This document shows, one piece after another, positions 9,513-17,384 of a DNA stretch of 42,312 bases; the first letter of the stretch is position 1; every line of letters starts with the position of its first letter. The translations under genes were made by a program, and so were the position numbers. Source of the DNA: Verrucomicrobiota bacterium JB024 (lineage in GTDB: Bacteria; Verrucomicrobiota; Verrucomicrobiia; Opitutales; Cerasicoccaceae); the NCBI GenBank assembly GCA_030673825.1, contig JAUTCS010000087.1, positions 1-42,312 on the forward strand, written 5' to 3'. A model generated the notes under the pieces. That model was not told where the DNA came from and did not search any database. It was given only the letters and a program-made list of their open reading frames with translations.

Positions 9513-10412
9513 TCACAGCCCACTGCGGCGCGAGCGCAGACGGCGACACAGACCGAACAGGATGAAGATCCCCAGGAGAACCGACATGTGTGCGGGTTCG
9601 GGGATAACGGTCCCGCTCACCTCGTAGGTCTTGATGCCAAGATCAAAGGCCGCATCGTACGTCCCCCCCGACCACAGATCGTCTTCGAAGTACAGGCCTG
9701 TCGCGGTGACGTTATCCAGGTCGAGGCTGCTGTACACGGCTGAGCTTTGGTCGAAGTTAATGCTGGCCGTCGGATTATAGACCGCCCACGTCTCCGTGGA
9801 GAGGGCCGAGCCGGAGAGCGAGAAGCTGCCGTCCGAGCTCATAGCGAACGTAGTCTGCGAGACATAGTACGTGCCTCCGATCTGTACGACCAAGCGCCCC
9901 GCAAGATCAAAATCTCCACCGATGTTGACACTCCCCCAGGACACCGAGAGACCATCCACACTCAGGTCGCCAGTGGTGTAGCCGGAGTTGTAGTCCGCCT
10001 GCTGAAAAACGAAGACCGCGTGCAGGCTCAGATCCGCTCCCGTCCAACCGTCCGGAAAATTCGTGCACTTGAGGAATATCTGATCGTAACTTTGGTAGTT
10101 GTTGCGGACCTGCTGACGCGAGATGCCGCTTTCGGGATTGATGTTCGAACTGGAGAAATCGTATCCCCCGTAGAAGAGTGGCCCGGTATAGCCGGAAGTG
10201 GGGCTCAGAGCCGTCGTATCGCTAAAGGCGTTGACAAACACATACGGACCGGTGCCGCTCTCGGTCGCCTTATGGCTGAAGTTTTTATCGCCGGTGACAT
10301 AGCTGTCGCTGCCGTAATTAAAAAGCACATCCGCTTGCGCAGTGGCGGCACAGCCCACTATCAAGGAGGCACTGAGGAGAATATTAACGAGTGAGGATTG
10401 GGTATTTTTCAT
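9513..10412 (-). CDS. PEP-CTERM sorting-domain protein
   Basis: About 299 residues from the ATG at 10412; two ATGs further upstream (10457, 10448) are in frame but spoil the signal peptide. The N-terminus MKNTQSSLVNILLSASLIVG ends near AQADV. The body is rich in Ser, Gly, Tyr and Asp, typical of secreted beta proteins. The C-terminus holds the sorting signal: VIPEPAHMSVLL, a hydrophobic helix and a basic tail (RRLRSRRSGL). Such proteins are processed by an exosortase, which is not encoded here. The gene heads the minus-strand cluster of transporter, sulfatases and GH2-like protein. A 30-bp palindrome lies 83 bp upstream. The function of the body is unknown. Confidence 0.85.
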   Translation of the reverse strand: MKNTQSSLVNILLSASLIVGCAATAQADVLFNYGSDSYVTGDKNFSHKATESGTGPYVFVNAFSDTTALSPTSGYTGPLFYGGYDFSSSNINPESGISRQQVRNNYQSYDQIFLKCTNFPDGWTGADLSLHAVFVFQQADYNSGYTTGDLSVDGLSVSWGSVNIGGDFDLAGRLVVQIGGTYYVSQTTFAMSSDGSFSLSGSALSTETWAVYNPTASINFDQSSAVYSSLDLDNVTATGLYFEDDLWSGGTYDAAFDLGIKTYEVSGTVIPEPAHMSVLLGIFILFGLCRRLRSRRSGL

Positions 10413-10494
10413 GGGATATATGCGTGTTTCAGGGTTATTGAAAAACATGCATTTCATTTTTTCACTCGAACCCGTTTCGGCAAATCCTATCCCA

Positions 10495-10524
10495 TTCTAC
10501 CATTAGAACATTCTAATGATAGAA
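10495..10524. promoter_or_regulatory. 30-bp palindrome, probable operator
   Basis: TTCTACCATTAGAA at 10495-10508 and TTCTAATGATAGAA at 10511-10524 are inverted copies with 13 of 14 bases pairing around a central CA. The inner 18 bases pair perfectly. It lies between the divergent PEP-CTERM gene (starts 10412, minus) and prepilin-like gene (plus), as expected for a shared operator. The LacI regulator at 11349-12383 is a candidate ligand. Confidence 0.6.
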
Positions 10525-10558
10525 CCAGTCTGGAATTGTTTTGTCCGAACGATGCTCT

Positions 10559-11305
10559 ATGACAAAGGGCAGAAACGGACAGATACCCCCTGCAATGCTT
10601 CATCTCCCCCCCATGCCCCCCCGCCGGAATCCGACACCCCTCCCTCGGACACCGTTACAAGACGGCTTCAGCCTGATCGAGTTGCTGGCCGCAATCGCCA
10701 TTGTCTCTATCCTCGGCGCACTGGTCACCGTCTCCCTGCAAAACATCCGCAATAGTAGCCAACTGGCAAAAAGCATTAGCATCATCCGGCAGTTCCAAGG
10801 GGCAAACTCCCTTTATGCCCTGGAGCACAGCGGCCGGTACGTACCGGTTCGCACGATCAGCGAAGAAGGGACCATCAAGCGTTGGCTGGACCAACATGAG
10901 TTTAAGGAGCACCTTGGTATCCAGATGGGAGAGGAGTGGCCGCTAGGCTTGATCTCGCCCAACGCTGGCGTCCTCGATGACGATGGTCGGCCGCGCTTTA
11001 CCCGCTCCTATGGGATGAACACACTGGGATTTTCGGACTGGTTCAATGTCGAGGCCGACTACCAGGCAAGCATCTCCACCATCGAGGATCCGGCCAATAT
11101 TATCGCCTTTACCGATGCGCTGGACTGGATCGTCGGGCCGCAGGGGATTGAACGCTGGCCCGGCGAAGAAGTGTACGCCAAGCAGGCTGTCGCCTTCCGC
11201 TACGGGGGCAAAGCGACGGTCGTTTTCTACGACGGGCACACCGGAGCCTATACTCAGGAAGAGATGACCGAGCACAAAAAGGAGTGGTGGAAAATCGACA
11301 AATAA
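10559..11305 (+). CDS. Prepilin-like protein (type IV pilin/pseudopilin N-terminus)
   Basis: About 248 residues from the ATG at 10559; ATGs at 10595 and 10613 are equally possible and the last gives a shorter leader. The prepilin cleavage/methylation motif is clear: DG^FSLIELLAAIAIVSILGAL, with Glu at +5 of the mature protein, followed by the usual hydrophobic helix. The remainder resembles the Verrucomicrobia/Planctomycetes pseudopilin group, ending with a RYGGKATVVFYDGHTGAY segment like the family's 'DGH' end. The product should be inserted in the inner membrane, cleaved by a prepilin peptidase and built into a pilus- or secretion-like fibre. It is a single gene, not in a visible pilus operon, and is divergent from a PEP-CTERM gene with a palindrome between them. 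Confidence 0.85.
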   Translation: MTKGRNGQIPPAMLHLPPMPPRRNPTPLPRTPLQDGFSLIELLAAIAIVSILGALVTVSLQNIRNSSQLAKSISIIRQFQGANSLYALEHSGRYVPVRTISEEGTIKRWLDQHEFKEHLGIQMGEEWPLGLISPNAGVLDDDGRPRFTRSYGMNTLGFSDWFNVEADYQASISTIEDPANIIAFTDALDWIVGPQGIERWPGEEVYAKQAVAFRYGGKATVVFYDGHTGAYTQEEMTEHKKEWWKIDK

Positions 11306-11348
11306 AAGATGCCCGCTGACGACGCTCCTGCCGGGAAGCCATTGCGCG

Positions 11349-12383
11349 TCAAGCCACCGCCACTGGTCCGGCCGGTCTGATGGATACGCCCTCCTGAAAG
11401 ACTCCTGGCACAAGCAGGCACCTCGGGCGATCGAGCAGCCCGAACGCGTTCTCGTGAAGCTGAGAGACCAGATACGAGACGGCGCTAGCGGCTACCAAGT
11501 CAACAGTGATGTCCATCCCCGCACAATGACTTGGGTTCTGAGGATCGTAAGATTTCCAGGACAACATCGAAAAGCCAATATCCTCGGGGATGCGCAGACC
11601 GGTCTTCTCCAGGACTGCGTAATCTTCCAGCGGTGCCACGAGCGCATCCAGACGCTCCTTGCGAATCCAGCTCTTCATTTTCCGGGGGGTGTTCATCCCG
11701 TTCTGAATATACACCTTGCTCTCGCTGGAACCATGCCGCGCCTGATCGAGCAGATAAGCCCCATGCAGCAGGCCGAAGATTTTTGTATCATAATTTCCAT
11801 ACAGCAGCAGCCCGATCCTCCGGTAGCCACGCGCCCTCAGTATCTCCAGGTGGGTGAGCAGATTGTGGAAGAGGTCAGGCACGACACGGTTGAAGTCCGG
11901 CTTCTCGACCGTGTAGCCGTAGGCGACACTTACCCACTTGTCCCATTTCCCGTCGGCCAGCGGTTCAGGATTGAAAAACGGCCCGATCAACACCCCTTTG
12001 ATGCCCGTATTCCACCACACGTTCATGCAAGAGGCCAGAGTCGTATTGGGATTGCCCAAGTTAAACTCACGCAGACTATAGCCGAGTTGAGAAGCCTTGG
12101 CCCGCGCATGCGTATAGACACACTCAGCCAACGGGTGTGTCATGGGCATATCCGTCAGGTAAGCCAATGCGCTCTGAACCGGATGAGCGCGACTGGACTG
12201 GCGGTAGGCCGACAGGGCACGTAAAGCCGCATCCGGGGTGTAGCCCATCTGATCTGCCAGTTTCCGGAGCCGGTCCCGCGTCTTTGGGGGGAGACGCGGA
12301 TCGTTCTTCAGGGCCAGGGAAACCGTCGTAACATGGACACCTGCCCGTTGGGCGATGTCCTTCAGGGTAACGCGTGCCGCCAT
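11349..12383 (-). CDS. LacI-family transcriptional regulator (first)
   Basis: About 344 residues from the ATG at 12383; a GTG at 12389 would add two. The N-terminal helix-turn-helix is VTLKDIAQRAGVHVTTVSLALKN, followed by the LacI hinge region (LRKLADQMGYTPDAALRAL). The remainder is a periplasmic-binding-protein-like sensor domain, expected to bind a sugar. It converges with the prepilin-like gene. A likely target is the 30-bp palindrome at 10495-10524, which would tie it to the sulfatase/transporter cluster; this is inference. The 8-mer TCTACCAT of that palindrome recurs at 12390-12397, just upstream of this gene's start, which may be chance or a half-site for autoregulation. Confidence 0.93.
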   Translation of the reverse strand: MAARVTLKDIAQRAGVHVTTVSLALKNDPRLPPKTRDRLRKLADQMGYTPDAALRALSAYRQSSRAHPVQSALAYLTDMPMTHPLAECVYTHARAKASQLGYSLREFNLGNPNTTLASCMNVWWNTGIKGVLIGPFFNPEPLADGKWDKWVSVAYGYTVEKPDFNRVVPDLFHNLLTHLEILRARGYRRIGLLLYGNYDTKIFGLLHGAYLLDQARHGSSESKVYIQNGMNTPRKMKSWIRKERLDALVAPLEDYAVLEKTGLRIPEDIGFSMLSWKSYDPQNPSHCAGMDITVDLVAASAVSYLVSQLHENAFGLLDRPRCLLVPGVFQEGVSIRPAGPVAVA

Positions 12384-12460
12384 GAGCACTCTACCATGCG
12401 GTCTCCTCCACCCAGTGTCAACAGCAGCTCATAAAGCTGGCTGCGAACGGTGTAAAATCT

Positions 12461-13207
12461 TCAGAGCGGAGCAGGGATAATGGTCACACACGCTGAGCTC
12501 GGTCTTGAGGACGATCGGGAGAAGAGACCGCCGTCCGCTATGCCCGTTCCACCCTTCGACCCTCGCGGTAGAGTTGGAGGAGGGTGTACCAGCCCGCACA
12601 GCTCGATGAGGAAGACCAGCGTCGCGACCGGCACCGTCACGCAGAAGAAAAACAGTTCGCCGGGGATGAGCTTCGGGTTGGCAAAGGTGTTGAGCGCCCA
12701 CATCAGGAGCGCACCGGCCAGCAGGCCATACCCGAGCACCCGCGAGAAGAGCCACGGGGCCGGCACCGGGAGGGCCGCGCTCAGCTCGCGCCCCGAGAGC
12801 AGGGCGTCGGCCTCGGCTTCGGTGTGGGTGCGGAACAGCTCGTCGGCCATCCGCCGCAAGGGCGGACGCGGCAAGGCGGGCAAGCCCGTCAGGCGGTCGA
12901 GCAACTTCAGCAGCCCCTCGCAGAGGTGACGGGCGACCGGTTTCTCCTCGGCGGCCTCGGTCCCGGCAGTCGGGCCGGGCGTGACCGCAGTCAGGGACGG
13001 TTCGACGGGAAGCATTGGCACCGCCACGAGGTTCGACAAGGGCTGCCACTCTGCACTGCCGTCCGCGGCCACGGGCACGTCGGCACTCAGGAGGCGGCGG
13101 CGGACCATCTGGGCCAACGTGTCCAGCGTAAAGGTGCCCACGGGCTATTCCCCGTCGAGGTAGTAGTAGCCGGTCGCTGCCGGGTCCGATACAGGTGAGT
13201 CACTCAT
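12461..13207 (-). pseudogene. GYF_2 (DUF4339) / PrsW-like membrane protein remnant with amber stop
   Basis: Reading from an ATG at 13207 gives MSDSPVSDPAATGYYYLDGE, then TAG at 13147-13145, then PVGTFTLDTLAQMVRRRLL in the same frame. GYF_2 domains normally read straight through this kind of sequence (YYYLDGEQPVGPFTL), so a CAG-to-TAG change is the likely break. After the GYF_2 domain and a linker come two hydrophobic segments (VLGYGLLAGALLMWAL and FFFCVTVPVATLVFLIEL) around a NTFANPKLIPGE motif. I associate these with the front of PrsW-type intramembrane proteases from memory. The frame then runs into low-quality sequence (HPPPTLPRGSKGG), and the catalytic EExxK part is absent. An internal GTG could still express a fragment. 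Confidence 0.6.
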
Positions 13208-13369
13208 GGCTGAGGCGGGGTGAGGTGAGGGTCGCGGGAGCGGGGGCCGACACGGGCACCGGGGGCATCTCCAACAGCCGCGCCCGCACCTGCGGGTCCG
13301 TCATCAAACAGGAGACCATCACTGCCAGCCCCGCCGCCTCCCGAGGGACGAGCCGGAGCGCGGCCTAAG
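13200..13369 (-). pseudogene. C-terminal relic of an unidentified gene
   Basis: Just upstream of the GYF_2 remnant, one minus-strand frame reads AALRLVPREAAGLAVMVSCL, then MTDPQVRARLLEMPPVPV, to a stop overlapping the next ATG. That overlap is typical of a coupled operon. The frame is blocked upstream by a TAG at about 13370. I do not recognise the family. A competing frame (13204-13428) is Gly/Ala-rich and looks like a shadow. Confidence 0.3.
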
Positions 13370-13492
13370 AACATGCTTCCCTCCTCTCCCTCGGCGAGCA
13401 CAGGCGGAGATTTTTCTGCCAGACTCACGACACCAATAACCCAGCGATCACAGGTAACAAGGTCAAGTCTTTTCCCCTATGATCGCAGGGAT

Positions 13493-13678
13493 ATGAATTC
13501 TGTGACCCGAGTCGGCACTCGTCTGCGTGAACTGCGCCATCGCCACGGCCTCACCCAGCAGGAACTGGCGGAGCTGGCCGCCTTCAGCCTGGAGCTCCAC
13601 GAATTCCTCGCCCCCGAGCTCCCCGCCAAAACCACCCCCGCCAAGAAGGTCGCCCCCAGCCGCGTGCACCGGCGGTAG
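13493..13678 (+). pseudogene. XRE-family regulator lacking its middle
   Basis: The ATG at 13493 opens a 61-residue frame starting VGTRLRELRHRHGLTQQELA, the first two helices of an XRE (Cro/C1-type) DNA-binding domain. It should continue through the recognition helix and about 35 more residues. Instead ELAAFS is followed directly by LELHEFLAPELPAK, the usual end of helix 5 and the tail. The junction is in frame. Without the recognition helix it should not bind DNA specifically. The sequence TATGAT at 13478-13483, ten bases before the ATG, could be a -10 box giving a nearly leaderless transcript. Confidence 0.6.
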
Positions 13679-14246
13679 GTTCGCTTGCCTCAGGGTCAAA
13701 CCCGTCCGGGAGGGTTTCCGCACCCCATAGGGGCAAAACCCTCGCGAGTGAGGCATACACCCCATCCACCTCAGCACCCCTCGCAAGGTGAGAAACCGTC
13801 AAAAAGGGGTCTCAGAGGTGTCGTGCACCCTCAAACACAAGCCCATGTATCCCGTCCAATCCCTTTTCAAGGAGTGATTCCAACCCAGTATATAGGCATC
13901 AGTGGGTTCATGTCTCACAGGTGCACTCGGGCACAACCTGACCAGCAGGTCACTTTTATCAACGACTTACACAACCCAAGCGCCACCGACCACCATCTCC
14001 GCAAGGTGCAAAACCCGCTCCATCTGGAGATTGCTCTTCGAGCAATAAGGCCTAGACCCTAGACAGTAATACCCACATGCACATACCAACGAGGGCATAT
14101 GCGTCAATGTTAAGTCGACAAGAACTCGCCCCTAAGCGACTGGTTCTTCCGCCATGCTTGCACCCATTCCAAGTTTTCAGGCATCAATATCCTTCTTATA
14201 CAGCAATACACCCACCCATAATGAGCCCTCCCGCCTAATCGGTTTC
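13679..14246. other. 568-bp stretch without a recognised gene
   Basis: No frame here resembles a known protein. Visible structure is limited to short GC-rich stem-loop pieces followed by AAACC (near 13721-13740, 13775-13797 and 13991-14016), a 7-bp hairpin at 14030-14046 and a tandem CCTAGAC pair at 14051-14064. Spacing is irregular, so it is not called as a CRISPR array. The setting, between a broken XRE gene and a broken helicase-like fragment, suggests decayed DNA. Confidence 0.5.
14030..14046. other. Small perfect hairpin
   Basis: ATTGCTC at 14030-14036 and GAGCAAT at 14040-14046 form a 7-bp stem with a TTC loop. No T-run follows, so it is not called as a terminator. A tandem CCTAGAC repeat (14051-14064) follows closely. 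Confidence 0.4.
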
Positions 14247-14408
14247 ATGCACCCAGACTCATCCCGCCCCTCTTACTTCGAGTTTTTCAGCGCCGTTACA
14301 GGAACACCTCCCTACTCATGGCAAGAACGGCTCGCAGACACGCCTGCCACCGTTACGGGTAACAGCACGTCATTCTTGGAAGTTGCTTGGCGAAACATGT
14401 TATTCTAA
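14247..14408 (+). pseudogene. Fragment resembling the start of a Cas3-like helicase
   Basis: From the ATG at 14247 the frame reads MHPDSSRPSYFEFFSAVTG, then TPPYSWQERLADTP. The pattern FF-x-A-x-x-G-x-x-P-Y/F-x-WQ-x-RL matches my recollection of the N-terminus of Cas3-type helicases of type I-G (formerly I-U) CRISPR systems, just before the Walker A motif. The frame then changes character (VTGNSTSFLEV), overlaps a palindromic operator at 14351-14364 and stops at 14408. No Walker A or other cas gene is present. It is either a truncated relic or a chance likeness. Confidence 0.3.
14351..14364. promoter_or_regulatory. Putative LacI-type operator, site 1
   Basis: CGTTACGGGTAACA matches the window consensus TGTTACAnGTAACA at 11 of 13 defined positions and contains the palindrome GTTACGGGTAAC. 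It lies 105 bp before the CE12 esterase start at 14469, a usual distance for a promoter operator. Confidence 0.55.
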
Positions 14409-14468
14409 TCCCTCGTTAACTGGCGTTGCAGCGGGCTCAACAGTTGGGCGCATTACCTATTCCCGGAT

Positions 14469-16520
14469 ATGAGATTTTTTTGTTTCACAATCATGTATAT
14501 GTGCCTGAGCCTAGGCTTGGAAGCCATCCCAAGCCTCACTCCGACCTCCGCCACTCCTGAGACCATCATAGTGCTCGCAGGTGACTCTACTGTGACCGGA
14601 AAATCCGGCTCCAACGACCAGGCCGGCTGGGGATGGGCCCTGCAGCAAATGGTCAAGCCCGGCACCGAGGTCATCAACAAGGCCATGGGCGGGCGCAGTT
14701 CATTGAGCTTTCGCACCGAAGGGCGCTGGGACGACGTTCTGGCCCAGCACCCCGACTGGGTCTTCATTCAGTTCGGACACAACGACCAGAAGGGCAAAGG
14801 CCCCGAACGTGAGAGCGACCCGCAGACCACCTACCGCGACCACCTGCGCCAATACATCTCCGAAGTCCGCGCCAATGGCGCCCAACCCATTTTGGTAACA
14901 CCCGTATGCCGCCGCACCTTTAAACCGGGCGGCCAGCTCGCCGACTCCCTGGAACCTTACGCTCAGGCCACCCGTATCGTTGCTCGCGAGGCGGATGTTC
15001 CCTGTCTGGACTTGCACGCCTACAGCTATGAAAAATTCACAGCGATGGGTCCCGAAGCCTGCGACAAGCTCGGCCCCCCGGACAAACCCGAGGACCACAC
15101 ACACTTCTCCACGAGCGGCAGCCGCGTCATCGCGGACTGGGTGCTGACGCTCCTGCAGGCGCAGGTCCCCAGTCTGGCCGCCCACTTCGAGATCCCCCAT
15201 CCGGTCAGCTCCCAGCCACTGATCGACATTGCCACCCCGTCTGCCGAGGGCACTGCGTTCGATTCCATCCCTGGTCCCTATCCCGGTGGTACCGGCTCAC
15301 GCCTGCCCCAGGGGGAGCAGACCCTCGACTTCGATATCGTCCCCTCCCAGCCCATCCCTCAGGGCACGCTCAGCGCCTGGGTTTACCTGCCCGGTCCACT
15401 CATGAGCGGCCCACACAACACCGCCTGGAAGGCCGTCCTGCTCCAGGCTCCCGGTGTCTTTGAAATCTCGGTCAACATGAGCCCGCAGTGCCTGGGCTTT
15501 TACTTCAACTGGCGCGGTCAGCAAAGGGACGGCGGCTACCTGCGCTGTCTGATCCCAGGCATGCCCGGCCCCGGCTGGCACCACATTGCCGCCACCTGGG
15601 ATGTCCAGGCCGGTAAGCACAACCTCTACATTGACGGCACCCCCGCCATCGCCGAGGAAGTCCGCAGTTTTGAGTCCCTGCCCGCCCCGGCCCCCGAAAG
15701 CCTCCGGGTAAACATCGGGACCATCGGCCTTGCCGGGATCAAGCTTGAAGCCCGCAGCTGCTCTGCCGAAGACCTGCGTGGCAGCATCGGCCAACTCTAC
15801 CGGGGCGCCTCAGACAGCCTGCTGGGCGCCCTGCCACTGGGTCAGCTTTCCCTCGATCCGCAGGAGCTCGACCTCATTTACCAGGACGACCTCAAGCAGG
15901 CACCCGCCGCGGAAACCTGGAAGCTCGAAGGGCCCGGTCAGCTCGACTTCTCGCCCCAGGGCCTGACCATGAAATCCACCGACCCCGATGGCAAGATGGG
16001 GCACTTCGTCTACTGGCTCGACAAACCGTTGCCCGCTGACTTCGTGGCCGAGTGGAACGTACAGATACTCAGCGAGTATGGCTTGAATATCGTCTTTTTC
16101 AGTGCCAGCGCTCCGGGCGGCGCTTCCATCTTCGACCCCGCCCTCGATCCCCGCGACGGTGATTTCTCCCAGTACCACAGCGGTGATTTCAGCTGCTACC
16201 ATATTTCCTACTACGCCGACGCGCCCTTCGCCCCCGGCCGGGGCACATCCAACCTGCGTAAAAACAGCGGCTTTTATCTGGTCTCCAACGGTCCCGCCGG
16301 CATCGGCCCGGATTCGCACACGGTCCACCGTGTTACCCTCGTCAAGCGCGGGCCCCATATCCAGCTCGCCGTGGACGGCCAGTTGTGTATCGACTGGCGA
16401 GACAACGGGCAAAGCTATGGCCCTGCGCTGCAAGGCGGTTGGTTCGGCCTGCGGCAGATGCAGTGGACCGAGGCCCGCTACACAAATCTGCGTATCTACG
16501 CGCTACAGGCCGAACGCTAA
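14469..16520 (+). CDS. CE12-like SGNH esterase fused to LamG-like and DUF1961 domains
   Basis: 683 residues. The first part (about 30-240) is an SGNH/GDSL hydrolase like rhamnogalacturonan acetylesterases (CE12): nucleophile S40 in AGDSTVTG, oxyanion residues in GGRSS and QFGHND (N105), and D209/H212 in EDHTHFS. It should remove acetyl groups from a pectin-like or other acidic polysaccharide. A middle concanavalin-type (LamG-like) domain (about 270-445) contains WHHIAATWD and LYIDGTPA. The last part (about 460-680) looks like DUF1961, the YesU family found with rhamnogalacturonan genes in Bacillus. The N-terminal hydrophobic stretch MRFFCFTIMYMCLSLGLEAI should direct export. A candidate operator lies 105 bp upstream. 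The sulfatase pseudogene follows 16 bp downstream and was probably cotranscribed. Confidence 0.88.
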   Translation: MRFFCFTIMYMCLSLGLEAIPSLTPTSATPETIIVLAGDSTVTGKSGSNDQAGWGWALQQMVKPGTEVINKAMGGRSSLSFRTEGRWDDVLAQHPDWVFIQFGHNDQKGKGPERESDPQTTYRDHLRQYISEVRANGAQPILVTPVCRRTFKPGGQLADSLEPYAQATRIVAREADVPCLDLHAYSYEKFTAMGPEACDKLGPPDKPEDHTHFSTSGSRVIADWVLTLLQAQVPSLAAHFEIPHPVSSQPLIDIATPSAEGTAFDSIPGPYPGGTGSRLPQGEQTLDFDIVPSQPIPQGTLSAWVYLPGPLMSGPHNTAWKAVLLQAPGVFEISVNMSPQCLGFYFNWRGQQRDGGYLRCLIPGMPGPGWHHIAATWDVQAGKHNLYIDGTPAIAEEVRSFESLPAPAPESLRVNIGTIGLAGIKLEARSCSAEDLRGSIGQLYRGASDSLLGALPLGQLSLDPQELDLIYQDDLKQAPAAETWKLEGPGQLDFSPQGLTMKSTDPDGKMGHFVYWLDKPLPADFVAEWNVQILSEYGLNIVFFSASAPGGASIFDPALDPRDGDFSQYHSGDFSCYHISYYADAPFAPGRGTSNLRKNSGFYLVSNGPAGIGPDSHTVHRVTLVKRGPHIQLAVDGQLCIDWRDNGQSYGPALQGGWFGLRQMQWTEARYTNLRIYALQAER

Positions 16521-16536
16521 GCGCCCCTGCGTTTAA

Positions 16537-17364
16537 GGCCATACCCCACCCCTCCGCAACATCCTTTACCTGCACGCTCATGACATGGGCCGGTACATCT
16601 CTCCCTACGGTTACCGTGTACCCACCCCTCGCCTGCAGGAGTTCGCCCAGGATGCCACGCTCTTTCGTCAGGCCCACTGCTGCGGACCGACCTGTTCGCC
16701 CAGTCGGGCCGGGCTGCTCACTGGCGTCACCGCCCACGAGGCCGGCATGCTTGGGCTTGCACACCGGGGCTTTCGCCTGAGCCATCCCGAGCAGCACCTC
16801 GGCGCTTACCTAAAAAGTCAGGGGTACCTGACCGCGCTCGTCTCGCACCTGGACGTCTACCCGACGGTGTGTGATCTGCTGGACCTCCCTGCCCCCGCCC
16901 ACCTCCGCGGGCATAGCCTGCGCCCGCTGTTGGAGGGCCGCACCGAGGAAATCCGTGAAGACCTCTCCAGCGAAGTCAATTTCCATGCCTCGGCCGAGCC
17001 GATGCGCTCGGTGCGCACGCAGAGGTTTAGCTACATCCGTCTCTTTGAGGAGGAACTGTCCCGCCCCCTCGCGAACATCGACCCAGGCGGTTCTAAGCAG
17101 GCCCTCCTCGCCACCGGCTGGGGCCAGTCCTTGAGAGACCCAGTCCAGCTCTACGACCTGATGCTCGACCCGCAGGAAAGTGCCAATGTGGCCAACGACC
17201 CCCGCTAGCGCCGGGCGCGTGAGCAAATGGACCAGCGACTGGAGCGCTGGATGCGCCAGACCAGCGACCCTCTCCTTGACGGGCCGCTGCGGCCGCCCCC
17301 CGGTTGCCGCCTCAATACTCGCGACTCTTTGCAGCCCAAAGAAGGACCGTTTATCGAAACCTGA
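16537..17364 (+). pseudogene. Sulfatase pseudogene: in-frame internal deletion plus nonsense codon
   Basis: The frame opens as RNILYLHAHDMGRYISPYGY, a normal sulfatase start for the branch with 'LHSHDTGR' instead of Asp-Asp, and carries the formylglycine motif CSPSR (codons for TCSPSRAGLLTG near 16690). After GAYLKSQGYLTAL the text jumps to VSHLDVYPTVCDLL, which in complete enzymes lies about 200 residues later, after the metal-binding DHG. The junction keeps the frame. A TAG at 17206-17208 interrupts ANDPR/RRAREQMDQRLERWM, and the frame continues to a natural-looking end (PKEGPFIET, stop at 17362). There is no convincing start codon: the first ATG (16585) is inside the conserved block. It cannot be an active sulfatase. 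Confidence 0.85.
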
Positions 17365-17384
17365 GGTCAGTAACGGATTCTACG

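Noticed and set aside
9320-9523. 68-residue N-terminal extension of the GPH transporter from an ATG at 9523
   Set aside because: The extension has no family likeness and overlaps the PEP-CTERM gene. GPH transporters start close to the IPLLQKITFSLGG segment, so the GTG at 9319 fits better.
13204-13428. 74-residue Gly/Ala-rich minus-strand frame
   Set aside because: Its composition looks like a shadow frame. The alternative frame ending at 13200 is more protein-like and overlaps the next ATG as in an operon.
13446-13459. GATCACAGGTAACA near the XRE gene as a fifth LacI site
   Set aside because: The right half matches but the left half does not, and the site lies beside decayed genes. It is probably chance.
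13721-14016. Possible CRISPR array of stem-loop units ending in AAACC
   Set aside because: The three best units differ in length and sequence, and the gaps between them (about 55 and 215 bp) are irregular. No constant repeat or spacer length can be drawn.
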